64,000 bases of DNA, taken from positions 1 to 64,000 of the forward strand of contig JAKUCV010003368.1 of assembly GCA_028386065.3 (NCBI GenBank). The letters run 5' to 3'. This DNA is from Turnera subulata. Lineage: Eukaryota > Streptophyta > Magnoliopsida > Malpighiales > Passifloraceae. This document shows positions 22,633 to 32,159 of this stretch, in pieces. How positions within the stretch are numbered: the stretch's first letter is position 1; every line of letters starts with the position of its first letter. The position numbers and the translations under genes were made by a program. A model generated the notes under the pieces. It ran no database searches and was not told the origin of the DNA. It saw only the letters and a program-made list of their open reading frames with translations.

Positions 22633-23184
22633 ATGGTTAATGAACAGCAAGAAGAATTACCGAGTGAACTCGCAAGAATCCTTCGTTTCTTCCTAGAGGA
22701 CCAAAGCAATCTAAGGGCTTCCTTTTATGGCTCGGCTAACTCTATTATGTTTTTCATATCTGATAGACTGCGGGAGTTTCAGCTAGAGCCTACTTGTCAA
22801 ATTTTGAATCAAAGCAGCTATTATCAGGTTTCAATGATGGCTCGGAGTATCCCAAGAGTGTCTGGGTTACCACCTACATGGCCTAAGGTACGACTTCTAC
22901 TATGGAATTGCAGGGGTGTAGCAAGAAGGTCCCAAGATTTTGTGCGTACCTTAAGGGATCTGAAGAATCAGTATAAGCCCAACATGGTACTGATTACTGA
23001 AACCTTGTGGCAACCTACAGAGAACCATAGGGTAATTCCACTTCGTTTTCCTCCAACAAATCGGTTTGAGATACTTGGAGAAAATAACATGGGTGGTATG
23101 TGGTTCTCCTGGAACGAAAATGTTAGGGTCAACATCAACAATGAGGCTCAGAGTTTTAGAGTCAATGTTGTACCCAACAAATAA
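22633..23184 (+). pseudogene. LINE (non-LTR) endonuclease fragment
   Basis: An open frame of 183 residues whose second half has the LINE apurinic-type endonuclease start: RLLLWNCRGVARRSQDFVRT ... KPNMVLITETLW, with the catalytic Asn and Glu positions kept. It ends after ...WNENVRVNINNEAQSFRVN, so the rest of the nuclease and the whole reverse transcriptase are missing. This is odd because LINE copies usually lose the 5' end. The upstream ~90 residues are unplaced. The boundaries with the copia host were not found. Confidence 0.7.
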
Positions 23185-24129
23185 ATAACTATTAATGCTT
23201 ATGTATGAGAATAATTCCTTTTTGAATGTTCTCTAGTTATGGATCCATTTTATGCAATAATAATATGCATATTTTCCCTTAGTTTTGCCATTATAACATC
23301 ATTCACTGTCACAGGCACAATTAAATTATACTGTCTTATTCGCTTTAGGAAATAGAGCAGAGTTAATTCAACGGGATCCATAATAATATCTTTTATTACT
23401 GCAAGTGGGGGTTTCTGTACCCTTCAAGAGTATTTGCTCTTCCAGAGCGTAAATATATGATCTTCTAGATCATAGTAAAGCTTGCGTTCTTCGGGAACAT
23501 TTTCAAACTTATGCTCTTCTGGAGCGTATTAATCTTTTTCTCATTACGAGATTGTACTATCACATATTATGTGGAATAGTTGACATCCACACATATAACT
23601 CTCCCCCTTGGATGTCAATTTGCATTGTCTTCAAGACAAATGCCAGAGCCAATATTCTAGAAATGATTATAAATGTTGTAAAGTAAATAAAATAAAATAA
23701 AATAAAATAAAACGCTTAATAATAAAACTGAACATAAAATAAAAATATTCAATATATATTGACTTGCACCTTCAGGGTAAGCAAGATAAGAACAGTATCC
23801 ATCTTCGTGATGGTCATACAATATCCACCTTCTGGTGGTCATACAACATCCACCTTCTGGTGGTCATATCTTTCTTCAATTTTCCTCAAAGATCTGCGGG
23901 ATCTTTTGGCAGTAAGACATCCTGTTTTTGCTTTATTTTCTCCTGACATCCAGTCTTTGCTTTATTTTCTCTTTTATTGCGTCTTCCAGACCATTTGCAT
24001 TCAAATGCATTCAATGCCCATAATAAATTTCTTCCGAAAATTTTAAGGGCCTCCAATATTTGTAACATAATTCCAAAATTAAATAAATAAAAGACTTAAT
24101 AAATAAACATGGACCTTTTATTAATTAGC

Positions 24130-24345
24130 CCAATTAAAATTAAATAAATGAAAATTAAATGCAATGGGCCTTGTACGAGCCCAATCAATACGTAGATTAA
24201 AGCAAGAAAATAAATATAATGGGCCTTTTCATAGCCCAATAAATAACTAAAAATTAAATGCGATGGGCCTTGTATGGCCCAAAACGTAAATTAAAGCGAG
24301 AAATTAAATGCAATGGGCCTTTTAACAACCCAATCGTAATGTAAA
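24130..24345 (-). repeat. Degenerate ~70-bp tandem repeats in the copia 5' region
   Basis: Four units each hold AATTAAATGC(A/G)ATGGGCCTT followed by a short gap and (A/G)(G/A)CCCA, so each unit can fold a GGGCC.../...GGCCC hairpin. They lie between the decayed gag position and the 5' LTR. Confidence 0.65.
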
Positions 24346-25313
24346 TAAAAACATAAAATATGCTGAAAAATTTTGTAAATAAAAACATAAAATATGCTTA
24401 CTCGATAAATCTTTCAGCAGTAATATATAATATATCATACTTATACTCGGTTATTATTCCGGTAGATATTTTCTCAAATTTTATTTTTTCAGAATTATAT
24501 ATATATATATATATTTTAATTTTCGGCTGGGCCAAAAAGTACTAGCCCAGCTTACTACACAGTACCAACCTAGGTCCATAGGCTGAAGCTCAGGCACAGG
24601 CCCGCGTAGCAGGCCCAGCCCAGGTCCAGGCGCCCCAGGTCCACACACAAAACCCATCAACACACCCGGCCCAGATTGACATCTGGGTCAACCCGACCCA
24701 GTGTCACGACCCGACAGTTGGGTTGTCTTCAACCCGTGTTCCCCTGCAGCGGCGGTCGGCGCGGGTGCGGCGAGACGAGGCGCGGGGATAGCGACGAAAG
24801 GGAGGTCCGAGGAGGCGCGGCTAGCGGCAGCGGCAGCCGGAGGGAGAGGGCGTGTCGCCTTGCTAGGTCGTCTTCAACCCGCCATCTCACCATGTGTGTT
24901 GCAGGCGGCGGCGACGACGTGGTCGTGAGGGCAGCCACAACTGATGGCACGCAGCATGGGTGCGAGCAGGCTGCGACGCAGGGCGGCGGGCGTCAGCTGC
25001 TTATGTGTAGAAGGAAGCAGACCCGACTCGGCAGCAACGGGTCGTCAGGTTTCACCGTCGGGTTGTCGCGTCTAGGCGGCGCGTCCGGAGGTAGGAATGG
25101 GAGGAAGAAGCGCCGATGAGATCGCGACGGTGAGAGGAGCACGCCGGTGTGGGCAGTGGCGTGCACGGCGGCGCGGATCATCTTCGGATGAACAGTAACA
25201 TAGGTGGCGGGTTTGTGTTTTTTTTTCTTTTCTGGTTTGTTTTTTCTTTCTTTCTTCTCTTTTCTTTGCCGGTTTTCTTCTTGCTCGGTAGAGGCGTTAT
25301 CGTGCTGATAACG

Positions 25314-25504
25314 TGTTGTAAAATTATCAAGTTTAATGAAGAAGAAGAATATCAGAAGAAGGAAGGAAGGGAAGAAGGAAAAAAGTAGTTGATTGCTCGT
25401 AAAGTTTTCATTCATCTGTGTGGTATATATATACAATAAATTCTGGCAGATGGCTGGTAGGTGGAGCACTGTGGAGCATGACATTCACATATTATTTTAT
25501 AACA
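25314..25504 (-). repeat. 5' LTR of the copia
   Basis: A 191-bp LTR, TGTTATAAAAT...TACAACA on the minus strand, followed by the primer-binding site and flanked on the right by GTTAT (25505-25509). Confidence 0.88.
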
Positions 25505-25509
25505 GTTAT

Positions 25510-26041
25510 GTTGATCTTCTTGTGTTGTATTAGTGATGCAAATGCCTTTTTTTTTTCCAATCCGGTATCCGGAATTTTGCCCCGACTAATCCGGATTCGA
25601 TCCGATTCACGCACCTAGGTACAGTAGGTAAGATTTTCAGGAGATACGAGGAGTCGAATCTGGTTGGTTGCTTTTATTATTCAAGCATGAATGAATTGCC
25701 CTTGCTGATAAAAAAAAAAAAAGGAGAAGAAGAAGAAATACAGCTAGGCCCATAGGTTAGCTACTTGTATGACTTATCCACCTAGACTTCTGATTATATT
25801 TTGGGCCGGATCCTTTGCCTAATATTCTTTCTTAAGCCCAACGATCAGATTGCTGCAAATCCATGTGGTTGAAGGAACAAAACATGAGGCCACGGCATGG
25901 CTATGTGTGTAATAGCAGCCAACAACACTAAATTCCAAAGTTAATCAACTTCCCTCCCCTGCACCACAGAAACATGAGGCCATCAAGTAATTCCTACCTC
26001 CAACTTCTAATGCCAAAACCAATTCATTATCTTTCTCGAAT
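25510..26041. other. Upstream region of NdhT
   Basis: Poly-A/poly-T runs and an AT-rich segment; the last ~100 bp are probably the NdhT leader. No separate gene is visible. Confidence 0.5.
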
Positions 26042-26976
26042 ATGGCTTCCACCACCACCCCTCAACCTGCATACTCTCTGCTATTCAACACCCAACGTAA
26101 TGAGCAGCAGCATCACTTCACAAGAGGAAGACACATCACAAGAAGGCCAAGCAGACGTAATACTATTAGTTTTGGGGTATTTGCAGCTAGTAAACAACAG
26201 CCTAGAACTCGCCCACAAGCACCTCCAGGAGTTGACACAAGGATCCATTGGGACAACGAAGATGAAGGGTGGGTTGGAGGAGGTTCAAAAAAGTCACAAA
26301 CTACCCAAGAAGAGCCTGAGACTTTGTTGGGAGACAAGTTCGCCGATTTGCTCAATGAGTCCACCGATTCTCATTATCAGTGAGTGCTTAATTCCTGCAT
26401 TTTAGTTTCCTTTCTTAATCAACCTCAGTCCTCTAAAAGATAAAATTAGCCGTTAAATATATCTTTTCTTCAGTTGCATACCCTGATATTTTGCCAAATC
26501 TAATGCTAATGACAAACCAAGTTTTTAATTTACTAAGCACATAACCTTTAACTAGGTTCTTAGGCATACCAGTGGACGCTGATTTGGAAGAGATTAAGGC
26601 AGCCTACAGGAAGCTATCAAAAGAGTATCATCCAGACACAACTTCACTCCCACTGAAGGCAGCATCAGACAAGTTCTTGAAGCTAAGGGAAATATATGAT
26701 GTCTTGAGTGACCAAGAAAAGCGAAAGTTCTATGATTGGACACTAGCTCAGGAAGCAGCTAGCCGGCAAGCAGAAAAGATGCGGGTGAGGCTGGAAGACC
26801 CTTATGAGGTAGGGGTGAGGAATGAGAAATCTATACCGGACATGGTTGATCGTCTTGGTGGTAGAAACATGGAATTGAGTGATCAAGCCAAGACTGCTCT
26901 AGGAGTTGATATTCTTGCGTTTCTTTTCGCAATTGGTTGTTTTATTTATGCGTACTACTTTAAACAACCATACTAA
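26042..26976 (+). CDS. ndhT: NdhT (CRRJ), chloroplast NDH complex J-domain subunit
   Basis: Two exons: 26042-26379 and 26556-26976; the 176-bp intron starts GTGAGT and ends AACTAG. Splicing joins ...HYQ to FLGIP and gives about 252 residues, close to the known NdhT size. The N-terminus (MASTTTPQPAYSLLF...) is Ser/Thr/Arg-rich, as expected for a plastid transit peptide. A J-like domain spans about residues 112-170 with the HPD tripeptide (YHPDTTS). A C-terminal hydrophobic helix (DILAFLFAIGCFIYAYYF) anchors it in the thylakoid membrane. NdhT is part of the stroma-side ferredoxin-binding subcomplex of the chloroplast NADH dehydrogenase-like complex in cyclic electron flow. The stop TAA is at 26974. 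The frame is intact and shows no sign of decay. The ATG is the first in the exon frame. Confidence 0.93.
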
Positions 26977-27082
26977 TTAAGCAAAGAGAAACTTTCACTA
27001 CATTACTTGTGTGGTTGTGCCCACATCTCTCCATAACTTGTGGTATATGTATATCTTATATGTAGTAAAGCTGTAAATGCTT

Positions 27083-27345
27083 AAAGATCTGATGAAATTT
27101 ATGAAGAACATGGGTGATTAGTTGGACCATGGAAACTGATTTTCTAATGTTTGTGGACCGTAAAGCTGAAAAATATACTCGCACCATATTTCAGAATATT
27201 ATTTAAACCCACTACCCTCTTTAGTAAGTGCATTCACCTATATAAGGAAGCTTGGCCTCACTCAAAGCCACCACCAAACCCACAAAACATCTAACTCGAG
27301 GAAAAGAAGAAGAGAACTAAAATGCAAGGCAGCTGAAGAGAAGAA
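27083..27345 (+). pseudogene. UGT promoter and start, copy 1 (broken)
   Basis: About 260 bp closely match 31,430-31,690: GATCTGATGAAATTTATGAA at the left, a TATA-like CTATATAAGG near 27,238, an untranslated leader, then ATGCAAGGC. Here the frame stops at codon 5 (ATG CAA GGC AGC TGA). The copy at 31.67 kb reads MQGTIVMV, similar to UGT88-type starts. The coding body is missing. Confidence 0.55.
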
Positions 27346-27401
27346 TGTATGAAAGTCCAGATGTAAATGTAATTAGAATTGTGCGACGGTAATATCAAGA
27401 A

Positions 27402-27465
27402 TCCGCTGTAGCACATCGGCTAAAATTTCTCTGATATTAATCCGGGTTCAAATCCCGGCAGCGGA
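27402..27465 (+). pseudogene. tRNA-Glu-like pseudogene, copy 1
   Basis: The 7-bp acceptor stem TCCGCTG/CAGCGGA is perfect, and the T-arm CCGGG-TTCAAAT-CCCGG is intact, close to plant nuclear tRNA-Glu. The D and anticodon arms are degenerate and short (64 nt total), so no working anticodon loop is seen. Confidence 0.65.
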
Positions 27466-29959
27466 AAAATGTTTTTATTTTAAATTTTTTACAAGGACCG
27501 GAAAATTATTTTTATTTCCTAGTTAAACACCATCCAGCCTTCATTTAGTTTCCCTGGTAAAGTAAATAAACTCTGCATTTTACAAATATATTTTTTTACA
27601 AGGAAATTAGGATGGTTGCGGAGTGGAGCGAATTGTTCTTTATAGCCATATATTATCATTTTCATTTTACAATATCTCTAGCATAACTTATAGACAGGGA
27701 TGGTAATTTTTCCTAATCGATCTATTTTACACCACCAAAAATCCGCTTATATGTGTAGGGTATTACTTGATTTTGACGGGATAGGAAAAAAGTAGAGTAT
27801 TATTCGAACTTGATTTGATCAGGTCCAAGTCTAGATACGGGTCTAGATTTTACCCTACCAATTTAGACCCAGTCTATTATAATACCTTAATGCATGATGG
27901 ATCAAATACTTTGTTTTCCATGTATATTCTATCTAAAAATAATAAAAAAATTGAGCGTCTCAATGGAATGGTGATTGGTATAGTAGATATTTAAAATGTA
28001 TGAAAGTTGAATTCGGAGATGTAAAGAAATTGTGCGATAATTGTAACAGCCCAGGTAAAAATTTTATTTTTACTAGAACTGTTTAAGTTAAATTACAGTA
28101 ATTTACCATTGGTTTTAATCTTGGGTAATTAAATTATGGTAAATCGAACTTTGGATTCTGAAACCGAGCCTTGTCCCACGTTCGGGATTTTTCTGCGGAT
28201 TTTACGGACCAAAGTTGGGATTTTTCCGGGTCCGGAAATCTTCGGAAAAGCCGGGTTTATCCTCGAATTATCGGGCCAAAAATAAAGATAAGAGGGTACA
28301 TTGGATATTTTCTGGTCCAGGTGGGTCACACTTCACATGCAGCATAGTAACTGCATAATTGAAGCTCAATTATTCAGCCGCCTTTTTCCTATTCAGCCTG
28401 TGACTACCTATTACACTTGTGATATACCAGTGATTTTGCTTCCTATAAACTAATATTTTTCTTCTGCCACCATGCTCATCACCATCGCCTTCACCTCTGC
28501 CAATTTTTACCTGCAAACCACCTCTGCCCAGCCTCTTCCATTGAAACCAGAAAAGAAAGGAATTTAATAAATAAAAAAAACAACAAACACAAGAAATACA
28601 CCACCCGGCTGCCACGTCACCATCTTCCTTCCTTTTTCTTTTCTTTTCTTCCCTTCACACACCGCCGCCACCCATGGCCGAGACCACCGTCCCCTCCGCC
28701 GACACCAGCCACCAGCCGCCACCCCTTCCTCTCTCTCCATCTTCTTTTCCTTTCGCTCTCGCTTTTCGCCTCTGCAGCACGCCGGCGAGCTCGACGAATC
28801 TTCCCCCGCGTCCACTTGCAGCAACCCGACGATACGCCGCCGTCGCCGTATCGCACACAGCGGACGACGCCGCCTCTTTCCGTCACCACTCGGCCCGACG
28901 CCGCCTCCCTCTGGTTGTCGCCCTTCCACCTGCAGTCGTCTCTTCGCGCTGCCGTCCCGTCTTGCTCGAGCCGCCGTCATCTGCAACCCACCAAGGTGAG
29001 CAACCCGTGGGTGTTGTGGCGGGTCTTACCCGGATAGAGGGCCGCGGGTCGGGTGACCCAAGGGTTAGTGGGTTTCGATTGTGGGCTGGGTTTGGAGTTT
29101 TGGTTTTGGGTTGGGCTGATGCTTAGGTTTGGGATTAGGCTTAGCTTTGCCCCAGTCCGATTTTAATATAAAAAAAGAGAAGAAAATAAAATCTGGATAA
29201 AGGGAAAATAATAATTCTGGAAAAAGAAAATTTACAGAGGAAAAATAATAAAAAGGTTTATAATTTTGGAAATAACATTTGGAAAAGATTATATAGTATA
29301 TTATGGAAAAGATAATTATTTTCAAGAAATTTTGGAAAGGGTATTATCGAGGTAATAAAATACCGGAATAATATCCGGGTATAAGTATAGGTATCGTATT
29401 AATTCGACACGTGGAAATAAATGGTAAATGACGATGATAATGGAAAATTAATCCGGGGGAAAAACCGAGCCGAGTTAGTGTCTATTTTCCGGTATACAGT
29501 ATTAGCATGGCATTTGCATGCCATCTTATGTGTGCATATTATTTGATTGATATAGGAGTTGATAACGAGCAATTTGCTGAGGAACCGCACTTGGAATTTG
29601 CTGGACAATTCCATAATTGATTATCGGCTAAGGTGAGGATGGATAACCTTTGTTATGTTGCCTGTAATACCTTGTGTGCTTTGTTGTTCGATTGAATTGC
29701 TGAATTGTTGATTGTTGGCTGATTGACTGCTGTGGATATTATTGTTGCCATTGGGCTGTGATATTGATTCTGTGGATATTATGCTGAGATTGATGTTGAA
29801 CTAGTGACTGTGGAAATTGAAAAAAAGAAATTGGAATATGAAATTGGAATTGGAATTGATTTGAGATGTTGATATAATTATCATGTGGAAAGTAGTGGTA
29901 CGACCCGATGGTTTGAAAATTAATTTTTGGGATGCTATGGTCGGTTACTTGGTTTGTTT

Positions 29960-30150
29960 GGCTTTTGCCTGTGGTTAGGGTATACCAAATACCCAGTGGC
30001 TCGGATATGCCGAATATCCATTTGGCTTTTAGCCTGTGGTTAGGGTATACCAAATGCCCAGTGGTTCGGATATACCGAATATCCGGTTGGCATGTTGCCT
30101 GAGGTTGGGGTATACCGAATACCCAGTGGTTTGGATATACCAAATATCTG
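29960..30150 (+). repeat. ~63-bp palindromic minisatellite in solo LTR copy 3
   Basis: Three units of GGGTATACCAAATACCCAGT followed by GGATATACCGAATATCC and a TTGGC.TTTTGCCTG-like spacer. The same unit type is present in copy 2 but absent in copy 1. Confidence 0.78.
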
Positions 30151-30366
30151 GGTTTGAGATGTGGATTGGTTCTTGACCTAGCATCCGGAATTAATTGATA
30201 ACCAGGTATGACCCTAGCTTGTCCAGTGACGGGGGCCCGGAAGATAAAATTGGTAATAAAAATAAATATTCTTTTGGCCTTGGCTTAGTTGTTGAGATAT
30301 GTTATTGCTTGTCTGTGATTGCTTTTAAGTATTACGGTTGCTTGCATATCACTGTTTATCCTTCGT

Positions 30367-30416
30367 CGGTGAGCACTTCGGACTCACCCCTCGCCTACGG
30401 GGTTTCATCCCGTAGG
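30367..30416 (+). other. Conserved double hairpin in solo LTR copy 3
   Basis: Same pair of stem-loops as at 9143-9192. The second stem has A-T where copy 1 has G-T. Confidence 0.6.
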
Positions 30417-30809
30417 TTAAGTTGTTTCGTAGTTCAGGTACGACGTCGATGGCTGCTGCTTTCTTCTCCACCTGACTCCGGATCCATACCTCCGCTGCAT
30501 GTGCATAAAGTCTTCCGCTGCTGTTCTATTGCATATGATGCTGTATTATAATTCCGCTGCTGTGTGATATATGATGCTGTGTTGCTGTTTTCCTATGATG
30601 CTTATATTACTGATACTATCTGCCGCTGCTGTTGAGCACTGTGTTTGGATTGAATAATGGTCCCCGGGTGTGGGTGACAGTTGTATAGTTTGCTGATGTA
30701 TTATACTTGCACGATGTACTGTCTGTTCTATCTATATGAATAGTTTCGGCACGTGTTTACTGTGTTACGGTAAATACGGGTCGGGGCGCTTCAATAATGC
30801 AATAAAGAA

Positions 30810-30873
30810 TCCACTGTAGCACATCGGCTAAATATCTCTTTGACATTAATCCGGGGTCAAATCCCGGCAGCGA
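30810..30873 (+). pseudogene. tRNA-Glu-like pseudogene, copy 2
   Basis: This is a duplicate of 27402-27465 with a more decayed acceptor stem (TCCACTG/CAGCGAA) and T-arm (CCGGGGTCAAATCCCGG). Confidence 0.6.
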
Positions 30874-31429
30874 AAAATATTTTTTTTTATTTTTTTATTA
30901 GGAGCAAAAATTTATTTATATTTCCTAGTTGAAGACCATCCAGCCTTCATTTTGTTTCCTTGGTAAAGTAAATAAACTCTGCATTTTACAAATATATTTT
31001 TTGGCAAGCAAATTAGGATGGAGTATAAATCTTGCACACCCGAGCAAATTGTTCTCTATAGCCCATATATTATTATTGTTTTTCTGACAGCCATATATTA
31101 TTATTTTCATTTTATATACAATATCTCTACCAAAACTTACATACTCTACCCCTTAAAAAAAAAAACTTACATACTCTACTCCTCCGTTGATTGAATTACT
31201 CCCTCAAAAGCTTCATATTATGGCCTAGTATCTTTGTAATAGATATTAATCAACTATCTTGTTCTAAAAAAATGATTGGCAGGAAGGTATTTGTCTATTT
31301 ATTCCTTTGTTAACTTCTGCTAATCTCCATTAGAGTACGACTAGCCCTGGCGGTTTGATCAATCCGACTGTGACCGGTGCCAAATCTGAGGTTTTTACAT
31401 AATTGAACTGATTGAATCGGCCAATTTTC

Positions 31430-31740
31430 AAAGATCTGATGAAATTTATGAAGAATATGGGTGAGTTGGACCATGGAAACTGATTTTCTAATGTTTGTGG
31501 ACAGTAAAGCTGAAAAATATAGTCACACCGTAATTCAGAACATTATTTAAACCCACTACCCCTTTTCGTAAGCGCATTCACTTATATAAAGGCTTGGCCT
31601 CACTCAAAGCCACCACCAAAACCCACATAACATCTAACCCAAGCAAAAGAAGAAGAAACAAACTAAAATGCAAGGCACCATAGTCATGGTATGGGTCACT
31701 TATCTTCACAATCCTAATGTTATATATAGATCACTAAACA
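31430..31740 (+). pseudogene. UGT promoter and N-terminal start, copy 2
   Basis: Duplicate of 27,083-27,345 with a TATA-like CTTATATAAAGG (about 31,581-31,592) and an ATG at 31,668 reading MQGTIVMV before leaving UGT similarity. It is a start fragment of a glycosyltransferase gene with no body. Confidence 0.5.
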
Positions 31741-32154
31741 TCCAAACACAACTTATATGTAACCTCTGCCCACTCATTTTCTAACCCTTTAGCTATTTCT
31801 TTCACTTGTTTCGTGGAAAATGACCCACTACTACCAAAACACAAAAACACCACACTCCTGCTTGGTTAAGGGTGTATATACGTATAATGTAATTCTGGAT
31901 TTCGAGCATGTGAAAACTCTAGTGGGTTTAAAAGTATCTCTCAAATGCCATCCTTAATCAATGCTAATTGGTAACAGCAATCCTTCAATTCATTTAGGCA
32001 TTAGATAAAGATTGTTGTACTGTTGTAATTTATGAAACAAATACAAGTTTTATACATAGATTAATTATTATGTGATTTTAGTAATTGTCAAAATAAATTT
32101 ATGAAATTTGATCGGTTGATGATTGGTGGTGGCTTTGAGTGAGGCCAAGCCTTT
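31588..32154. repeat. 32-bp perfect inverted repeat from the UGT leader
   Basis: 31588-31619 (AAAGGCTTGGCCTCACTCAA onward) is the exact reverse complement of 32123-32154. The same leader sequence also occurs in direct orientation at about 27,247-27,280. The spacer holds the inverted UGT fragment. Confidence 0.85.
31759..31868 (-). pseudogene. UGT88-like glycosyltransferase fragment (inverted)
   Basis: The minus strand reads [20 protein letters not shown] then KEIAKGLE, the conserved block of family 1 UDP-glycosyltransferases just before the C-terminal PSPG motif. Only ~36 codons remain. It lies head-to-head with the UGT start at 31,668. Confidence 0.75.
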
Positions 32155-32159
32155 AAACA

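Larger units (their letters stand above)
16195..23863 (-). other. Dispersed family of short hairpins with NNGAA loops
   Basis: On the plus strand each reads stem-TTCNN-stem (usually TTCNG); in the element's sense these are NNGAA loops. Perfect examples include 16195-16209, 16733-16747, 16750-16766, 21108-21122, 21262-21276, 21992-22008, 22091-22105, 22109-22121, 22143-22157, 22164-22178, 22257-22269, 23458-23472, 23486-23498, 23513-23525, 23799-23813. The pair at 23825-23838 and 23850-23863 uses a 4-nt loop. Stems of 4-6 bp differ in sequence but stay complementary. Some lie in pol coding sequence, others in sequence with no visible frame. The function is unknown. Confidence 0.6.
15096..25504 (-). 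mobile_element. Degenerate Ty1/copia element hosting two nested LTRs
   Basis: The minus-strand 5' LTR (25314-25504) and 3' LTR (15096-15776) both run TGTTATAAAAT...TTTTACAACA, and the whole is flanked by the duplication GTTAT (15091-15095 and 25505-25509). The primer-binding site (TCGTGCTGATAACG on the plus strand, 25300-25313) abuts the 5' LTR. Decayed pol fragments occur in element order reading leftwards: pre-integrase/integrase, connection, RT, RNase H. Two later insertions are nested: a 5S-bearing LTR in the 3' LTR and a 3.6-kb solo LTR in RT. No intact frame remains, and gag was not recognised. A LINE endonuclease fragment on the opposite strand (22,633-23,184) is also inside. Confidence 0.88.
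26977..28036. other. NdhT 3' flank and first copy of a duplicated segment
   Basis: Probable NdhT 3' UTR, then the UGT promoter-like segment (27,083-27,345), the tRNA-Glu-like remnant and ~500 bp of AT-rich sequence. Much of 27,083-27,600 recurs, in pieces, at 27,994-28,041, 30,799-31,010 and 31,430-31,690. Confidence 0.65.
28042..30793 (+). mobile_element. Solo LTR, copy 3 (2.75 kb)
   Basis: It begins TGTAACAGCCCAGG and ends GGGTCGGGGCGCTTCA, flanked by ATAAT (28037-28041 and 30794-30798). Landmarks match copy 1: donor-like AAG|GTGAG at 28996 and 29633, ATATAG|GAGTTGATAACGAG near 29,560, a minisatellite at 29,955-30,150 and the double hairpin at 30,367-30,416 (second stem fully paired: CCTACGGG/CCCGTAGG). 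It is inserted in one copy of the duplicated segment, so it postdates that duplication. Confidence 0.87.

Noticed and set aside
24676..25119. 147-residue frame
   Set aside because: GC-rich leader of the degenerate copia; no recognisable domain.
25974..26405. 143-residue frame overlapping NdhT exon 1
   Set aside because: It is a different reading frame of the transit peptide exon; NdhT frame has the J-domain continuation after splicing.
27402..27465. Functional tRNA-Glu gene
   Set aside because: The acceptor and T stems are fine, but the D and anticodon arms are too short and degenerate.
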